64,000 bases of DNA from Carnegiea gigantea (taxonomy: Eukaryota > Streptophyta > Magnoliopsida > Caryophyllales > Cactaceae). The translations under genes and the position numbers were made by a program. Below, piece after piece: positions 56,933-64,000 of the stretch. Below the pieces are notes generated by a model. That model was not told the origin of the DNA. It did no database searches and was given only the letters and a program-made list of their open reading frames with translations. Positions within the stretch are counted from its first letter, which is position 1. The number at the start of each line of letters is the position of its first letter. Where the stretch lies: assembly GCA_029747015.1 (NCBI GenBank), contig JAKOGI010000085.1:454501-518500 (forward strand). Reading direction: 5' to 3'.

Positions 56933-59415
56933 CTTAGTCATTCCTAGAACGCATGCACACAACTAGGATTTAAGCGATAGGCTTTCAAAAGGTTTCATTT
57001 TGCAGACATTGCTTCTTTAAATCGAACGAAAATGGCTTATGGTATCCAGTCTTCTCCTCACCAATCCTCTTCAAGCGTCTACTCACTCTATTTAGGCGCC
57101 GAGGGCAAATCCCATTGAATAGAGGCAAATGAGTTGGCGCGGAAAACCATATTAAACTTATTTAAAAAAAAGAACACAGACTTTAAATCTTGTATCTGAG
57201 TAACAAGTCTAGAAAATCACATAGTCTCAAACAAATCTACATTTACGCATCGACACAAGTTAGCATCTAAAAGCTTTTCCTGTGTGAAGACTTTTAACGG
57301 AACAAATCAAGGTCATCCTAAGACGGTTAACTAAGTCAAGATCATTCACCAGCATGCAAAATTGAAGCATTTCAAAACTGAGTTACTTGACCGGGGAGTT
57401 TTTATTTTATAGCAAGGTAATGGATACATCACACAGCATCACTTAGCATCACATACGAAACAAACATCCCTATATCATAAGAATATGCAAGTAAGATGAC
57501 ATGCTTATGCTCGTAACTCTGCCCGTTTACGACCTTATTAAAGTATCACAAGTGTATATCACGACATAGCTCTTTTAAATTGAATGATGTATTTCAATTA
57601 TCCCTAATTGCAACCATACTCCACACTTCAATGATCAAGTGATGCTGTAAGGATTTCGATACGACCACAAGCATACCAAGCACATCATTGAGTCTCATAA
57701 GGTACCTAGACAATCTCATATTCACACATTCACACGAGTATAGGTCTCTAAGTTCATGAAGTACTAGCACTCATAATTATAACATGGTAACATGCAAATG
57801 GGAGGGTTCTATAACACCAATGTTAGTATTCATAACAACTAACAAAAATGCAATGCTAAGGTTTGCCATGAAGATTACCAATTTACATGTGGCACTCTCA
57901 ATCATGTCATCCCATGTCATACTGATCAACCAAGCCATCAAACATTTTACGTACTATCATTCGCAAACCTTGGAGTCACGCATCCAAGTATGATCATGGG
58001 TATGCTAGCATGCGATATAATTAGGCCTAGAACGCGCAAGGCAAGCAAGTGCGAATGCAACTCCTATGGTCACAAGATTTCTAGCGAAGTAGATGAATAA
58101 ATAGCAACTTTAACAAAGCATAAGAATAGGGGCACTTTAGTTCATATAACAATTAGGCAGTTCCCTTACCCCTTCCTGTCGATCAACTCAAGTAGTCCAT
58201 CTAACTCAATCATATGCATAATCACACTGAAGGATGTACTAACAGTAGGAAATCCAATTACTTGGCTCTTCAATAACATAACTTATCAAGGATTGCTCTA
58301 AAATAATTCTAAGTAATTATATAAGCTCTTTCGAGCTTAGTATTACACATAATGTCACAACTGCTGTATCAACCACATTCACCTTAGTAAGGGGCATACA
58401 ATTTCAAGGTGTGTGTCAGGCTCTCTCTACCTTGTTCTTTCTAGGTGTATTGGGGTTTGATAGAGCAAGGACACTATCAATTTCACATAGGACATCAAGA
58501 ACATTATACAGGTGACAACAAGCATTGCGCTAGATGGTGAGGATAATTTTCATGCAATAGTCAAAAGAAATGCACTACTATTGCTTAATTTCTACGCAAG
58601 CATATCAAAATCTCATTTAATTTCTTTAAACAACTCAAAATTCACATACAGGGGGTATCACCTAGTGAGATTCTCAGTCATAGAAAGCTACCTCTAATCA
58701 CTTGCAAACAAATCATCATTAACACATCCGGTAATGCATGCACCTTGGCATGTGGACACTCAAAAATCATTTGATTACACACAGAAAGTTACGCTCGTAT
58801 GGCTAAATCCAAGCATTATTGCAAAGCAAATGCGAATCTTCGGTTGCAATAATAAGACTCAACCAAACAATTAAAAAGATCTTTAATGCGAAAGCAAAAC
58901 CTTAGCTCACTAATTAGGAAGACTTTAACTTTCAAAGTCTTTAGGCTTTTAAAACGAAATAGTTTAATTACTTCTAGCTCTTTCTCTACCAACCTTTGAA
59001 TACGTCTGCTCACTCCATTATGGGGCCCGAAGAGCAAATCGTATTTTCGGGGCAAAGATGAGCGTAGAGCTAAGGCTTTCCAATCATTCGATTCAAATCA
59101 TTTGTTCTTTAAACATTGAATTAAAATCACCAAAGCATATACACGAAACAACTTTCGATTAAGCTAACACTTATCTCATGCACGACAATACGAACCACTC
59201 GGCCTATACCATAATAAATGGTTCTCTCATCCAACCATTCGGCTTACTGAAGCCGCATGTAACTAGTGAAATGCGCGAACATTCACATAAAACTCACATT
59301 TGCACACAAGGCAGGCATATGTCACATAACCATACAGCATCCTTAGCAGACTATATAAAATGCAAGACTCGGGTCGTGGCCTATGGTCACAGGACCTTTG
59401 CTCTGATACCATCAA
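56933..59415 (-). repeat. LARD internal region 2 (non-coding)
   Basis: Collinear with internal region 1 and very similar by eye, with the first bases lost in the junction deletion. No coding sequence. Ends with a perfect iMet-type primer site. Confidence 0.87.
59400..59411 (-). other. Primer site of LARD unit 2 (tRNA-iMet type)
   Basis: TGGTATCAGAGC on the element strand, four bases from LTR3. A perfect 12-base match to the usual iMet primer site. Confidence 0.93.
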
Positions 59416-62400
59416 TGTAACACCCCCATTCTCTAGGGTCAGGAAGCGTTATGTTTTCTTAACTTCTTACGTAAATTTCTGGGGTGAAACGGGCAGAGTT
59501 TCCCCTAAAAACTGACCATTTTCAGGCTAAGAGCCTTACAATAAGTCCCTGTAATCAGCGGAAGCGCAAAAAGAAACTCAACGGCCACACACCGGAGTCT
59601 ATAACTCAATGAGCCACCCGCTCGGAGTACACCAAACACAGTAGTTCATTAATAAGGAATAAATAAAAGATACAACTAAACGGTTCACACAACCGGAGCA
59701 TTGGGGTTTACATCCCAAAATATAACTAACTTTAAAAGAAAAGACATCTAACTATTTAGATGGTTGCTCATACGGTCATACAGAGCGACCTTTATGCCAT
59801 ATGCATTACATGAACTAGCATAATTGTTTACAGACGTTTATAAACTAAGAATACTGTACATGGCTTCATTAAGAACATAAGTAGGCACATATGACTCTTT
59901 TTCAACCAAGGGCAAACTTCAACTCTGCATAAGAGGCTTGACTTTCACCTGTCATAAAGCAAACCTAGGGAAAAGGGGAAAGAGTAGTGGGATGAGCAAC
60001 CACACGCTCAGTGAGTGCCCCCCGACCCCCTTAAAATCAAAACCGTTGCAGGCAATAATATCTTTAATAGTCACATATCACGTACTCATACTTTACTATC
60101 ATATTAGGCATTCTCGGAGTTCTTATGAAATACTACTAATCATAAACTTCATTTTAGCCGTTGAAACTCATGTTTAGGCCTCTGAATTTTTTTAACTAAC
60201 AAGCACTTAGTAGATAAGCAAGCATCAAGGGATAAGCATAGAAACTTTCTTTTATAGCTTAAGCATAGGGATCTTTCTTTTTCATAAATATAGCTTCTTA
60301 GCATTCTATTTAAACTGTGCATAAAACCTCATTCATATGATGTGCACATAAGGTTATCTTTTTATTTTATAATCATACTTGTCTCGGCATTTCATTCATT
60401 TGATATGCATAAGGCACACACACCTTTCAAGTCTCATTCATAGGGTATGCGTGAACATGCTCATAAGGCTTTCTTTTTCATGATCGTATCTTATTTAGCA
60501 TCTCATTCATAAGTTATACCTAGAATGTTCACATAACACTTTGCTTTCATTAGCATGCTTTATTCAGATTTCATTCATATGATATGCACAAGCATCTTTC
60601 TTTGTTTTTGTGAAAACACTTCACTTAACCTTACTTGAAATCTCATTCACATTTCATTCTTAAGAAAAGCACATAACATGCGCAGAAAACTTTTCTTCTT
60701 GTCTTGAAAGCACTTTGCTTAGCCTCTTGAGGCTCTTGTTCTTTCAAAAGACATTTCATTTCGTATTGGTCATGCAAAGACCCTTATAAGCTTTTCATAT
60801 TTCATTTCATATGGCCTCTTGGGGCCTGTAAAAATCTTCTTTCCTTTCAAAACATATAAAATGGCAAAGTGCCAATTGCTTTTCTTTGCTTTTTAGGAAA
60901 ATACATCTGGCATAAGATCATTACAGGGTGCTGATTGGGTGAGATCTATTCTCAACCCCATAGTGAGACCTAACACTCACACTTAAGCTCTTACTCCTGA
61001 GATGGCTACATATGACATATCGGACCATTGCATTACCCCCATCAGGGTCTTCTAGGGTCTCTTAGTACCAGGACTTACCCCCTAGGCTAACATCATTCAT
61101 ATCACATCATATTGTCCGAAGCACATTAGCTTAGCCAATTTAAAGCATATCGGCCATAACGGTTAATAATTTTGCTCCCTCTCACAGTGAAATGCTTTTC
61201 ATACAACTCATGTATTTATAAAACTCTTTAGGGATTCCCCCATTCGACCGAGTTCACTCCCAAATCTGTGTTCATTTAGTTAAAATAGGTCATCATACAC
61301 TAATAATTATGGCTACTATCATTTCAAAACATGAAATCATTCTTTGAAAAACTCATCCTTATGCACATAATGCAACTTGAGAACATCGAAGGGAAGGGAG
61401 TGCACATGTATCACATTCAAGCACTTCATAATCAATTCAACATAATGAGCCACACATGGCCTCGCAATCCACACGATTGCGGTTATTTCACAACCCAAAC
61501 TTCCTCCTCACAAGCACCGTGCCACAAGAACCTCGAACCACTCATAGTTCTACCTCAAACCATCCAACTACCATCGCAGTTTCAATTTCACAATCTAGCA
61601 ACCTAATCACTATGATATGCTGAAAGGCAATGCATAACTGCACACTTACCAATGCTGAACTTACCAATTAAATATTAGCAATTAGTCGAGCGCTGTAACC
61701 AACGGTTATATCCAAACACATATATAAATGTAAGCATTCATACAGCTCAACTTAATAAGAAACATGGGGTGTGATTGGCATTCATGTAAGTTAGCTAGGA
61801 GTCGCAAACAAGCCATTCTAAAGCTAAACGTAACTCACTAAATGAACAAGTGTTGGCTTCATGTTACATTTAGCCTATTACGTCATTTACATTTTCACGG
61901 TGAACATAAAACGACTCACTTATTACATGACCGTTTATACCATTGAAGTCTAGCATGAGTCGAATATCTAGTTAGACATAGAATGAATCACTTAGTTAGG
62001 CTAACAGGGTCCATCAGGCATATTACGACCCTAAGCTTCCATTTGTCATATCACTATCGCTAAACAAACCCATTTAGGTCACTTAGACATAATGCGAATC
62101 TACACGTTCATTACTTGCAACGACATTACTAGTCGAACCTCTTTAGACCTTTTTAGCATAATGCGTCTCAGGATGTTGGTTTCCTATATTAAGACTATCT
62201 TGCAACCCTTTTCGTGTCATTAAAGAATACAACCTTGGGCAATTATTTTTAGTGTCGCAATTACTTATTCACGTCAACCTTTCAAGTACGCGTTAACTAG
62301 ATTACTAGAGTTGATATTAAACATGCCTGACTCGGTTCGAATTAGACTTACAAGCATGTAATAACGGAATATACTAAACTTGGTTCTAAACATGTATAGC

Positions 62401-63493
62401 TCAGTTCAATCTAAATCTTCAGGCATGGATTACTATATGCATTCGAATTAACGCTAAACATATATAATTCGTTTCGAATTTAAAACTTAGGCATGAATTA
62501 ACTATATGCATTCGAATTAACGCTAAACGTATATAATTCATTTCGAATTAAAAACTTAGGCATGAATTAACTACATGCATTCGAATTAACGGTAAATTTA
62601 TATAATTCGTTTCGAATTAAAAACTTAGGCATGAATTAACTATATGCATTCGAATTAACGCTAAGCTTATATAATTCATTTCGAATTAAAAACTTAGGCA
62701 TAAATTAACTACATGCATTCGAATTAACGCTAGACTTACATAATTCATTTCGAATTAAAAACTTAGGCATGAATTAACTATATTGATTCGAATCAAAACT
62801 AAGCATATATAATTCACTTTGAATTACAAATCTCAGGCATAAATTAACCAAATGAATCGAACGTAAACATGTATAGCTCACTTCTTGACATTTCTAATGA
62901 ATTTAACGAACTCTAACATGACATGCAACATCAATCTGCTGAAAAACAATTCCGAAAATAGTAATAGCTTAGGAGGCGAGAAACACCCACCTGAAATTGC
63001 TTAATTTCCCACTTAATTGGCAGCAACTCACACCCTAATCCCCCTGAACTCGAACCCCAGCTCAGCTACTTACTAAATCCGAAACCCTAGCTTCGACTGA
63101 GTGGCGATTGTGGTTGATTTGGGCCGGAATTCGACTCCCAATTTATAGAGGAGGTCGTTTGGGGTGTGGGTTGCCGGATTCCGGCACGTGGGTGGCCGAC
63201 TTCTGGGTGGTGGATGCATGTTTTCGGGTTGTTTGGCCATGAGAAGTGGAGGGCGACGGGGTGGTGGTGTTCGGCGGTGGTTGTCGTGGCTGAGGGGACC
63301 AGGCGTCCCTTTCTCTCGCTGGCAATAGGTGGTGGTCGGCGGTGACGCCAGATGGCCACCGGTGGCCCCAAAGAGATAGAGAGAGAGAGCAAGCTTTGGA
63401 GGAGAGAGAGAGAGCGAGCAAGTAGAGAGAGAGAAAGATGTCGAGGAGTCGGGCTTCAGGCACCCGACTTCGACCCCCCTTTTGTAATTTTTC
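59416..63493 (-). repeat. LARD LTR3, truncated by insertion
   Basis: Starts TGTAACACCCCCATTC and runs collinear with LTR1 and LTR2 through the minisatellite, GC block and (GA)n tract to TTTGTAATTTTTC. It is then broken by another element at 63494. Confidence 0.9.
62439..62850. repeat. 69-bp minisatellite in LARD LTR3
   Basis: Units start at 62439, 62508, 62577, 62646 and 62715, with a degenerate last unit at 62784. Same count as LTR2. Confidence 0.95.
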
Positions 63494-64000
63494 TGTTGGC
63501 CCAGTTTGGCTAGTTAAATCACCCTAGAGGAGGATAAATAAGATAGTAATTAAATTCACAAAATAATTAAAATAGAAATACGGAAAAATAAACGTGGACA
63601 AAATAAGTTTTTTATAGAGGTTCGGCCACGCCTAGTCCTCTACCCACAGGCGCCCCTCCCCGATGGGATTTTGAAACTCTTTCTTTTATTGGGTCGGTCG
63701 ATTACACACGATTCACCAATCGTACAACCAACTAGTTGACCCTACAACTATAGGTGTCCCAACGTACGCGTTGCTCCCCAACCGTACTTGGGTAGTCGGC
63801 CCTCTGACTAATCAATCCAACCCAATGCAAAGAAAGATAACAATACACACTTTATAAGATAGAGTAAATAAACACAATAAATATGCCAATCGAAGCTCAA
63901 TGAATGCCAACAGTATATGTGTTTGAATATGCCAATGAGTGCTTTTCCATGATCCTTTTCTGCTGCAAATTCAGCCCCTTTTTATAGCCAAAGTCTTGAG
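63494..64000. mobile_element. Start of another LTR-type insertion, incomplete
   Basis: Homology to LARD LTR1 and LTR2 ends at 63493, and new sequence starts with TGTTGGCCCAG, a typical LTR terminus. It contains AGAGGTTCGGCC and CCTAGTCCTCTACCC, similar to words in copia-type LTRs, but no coding region before the window ends. Lineage, orientation and target duplication cannot be judged. Confidence 0.6.

Larger units (their letters stand above)
35212..63493 (-). mobile_element. Tandem LARD-type array: LTR-internal-LTR-internal-LTR
   Basis: Three LTRs, each starting TGTAACAC (35212 as TATAACAC, 52499, 59416), alternate with two internal segments. The element strand is minus, shown by tRNA-iMet-type primer sites just left of LTR2 and LTR3 and a polypurine tract right of LTR1. 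LTR1 without the SIRE insertion is 4492 bp and internal 1 is 2530 bp. Large non-coding LTRs plus a gene-less interior match the large retrotransposon derivative (LARD) class. The CGAGGACGAAATTCTTTTAAG run before the tract is typical of the 3' end of Tekay/Del chromoviruses, so that is the likely parent lineage. The right end lies outside the window. Confidence 0.88.

Overview
This is a repeat-dominated, heterochromatin-like window of a flowering-plant nuclear genome. The evidence is plant LTR-retrotransposon lineages (Ty3/gypsy Athila/Tat-like, a Tat-type element with dual-strand genes, a Tekay/Del-like large-LTR derivative, a Ty1/copia SIRE-like element), a plant L1-type LINE, a Mutator-like non-autonomous DNA element, a plant mobile domain (PMD) gene and a ribosomal protein L27a retrocopy. 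I see no intact host protein-coding gene. Nearly every reading frame is an element pseudogene. No bacterial-type system (operon, CRISPR, defence island) is present.

Layout. 1-2799: 5' part of a minus-strand Athila/Tat-like element (gag pseudogene, tRNA-Asp primer site, 1.39-kb LTR), inserted in a LINE. 2800-4428: 3' end of that LINE (RT C-terminus, zinc finger, RNase H, poly-A). 4429-35211: a head-to-tail array of at least five diverged copies (A-E) of a monomer of about 3.26 kb that I cannot assign to a known family. Copies A-C each carry a 73-nt tRNA-Asn(GUU)-like sequence on the minus strand, and copy D carries half of one. Copy C holds a 1.7-kb Mutator-like element. Copy D holds a 14.9-kb Tat-type Ty3/gypsy element (16111-31012, target-site duplication AGAGC). 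That element has gag-pro-RT-RH-IN on the minus strand and, convergent with them, an intron-containing antisense PMD gene, plus fragments of an RPL27a retrocopy and a zinc-finger gene.

35212-63493: a tandem LTR-internal-LTR-internal-LTR array of a non-coding large retrotransposon derivative (LTR about 4.5 kb, internal about 2.5 kb, period about 6.9-7.0 kb). It is inserted into copy E of the 3.26-kb array. Its first LTR is split by a complete SIRE-like copia element (37065-47324, target-site duplication AGGCC) that has lost its reverse transcriptase but keeps a large extra ORF. Its third LTR is broken at 63494 by another LTR-type element that runs off the window.

The relative order of events can be read from the nesting: 3.26-kb array first; then LINE, MULE, Tat element and LARD array into it; then the Athila/Tat-like element into the LINE, SIRE into LARD LTR1, and the last element into LARD LTR3. 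Many inactivating stops in the Tat element are explained by C-to-T changes on one strand or the other, as expected of long-methylated DNA. Most promising for novelty are the tRNA-Asn-bearing 3.26-kb tandem repeat, the antisense intron-containing PMD gene, and the tandem LARD structure.
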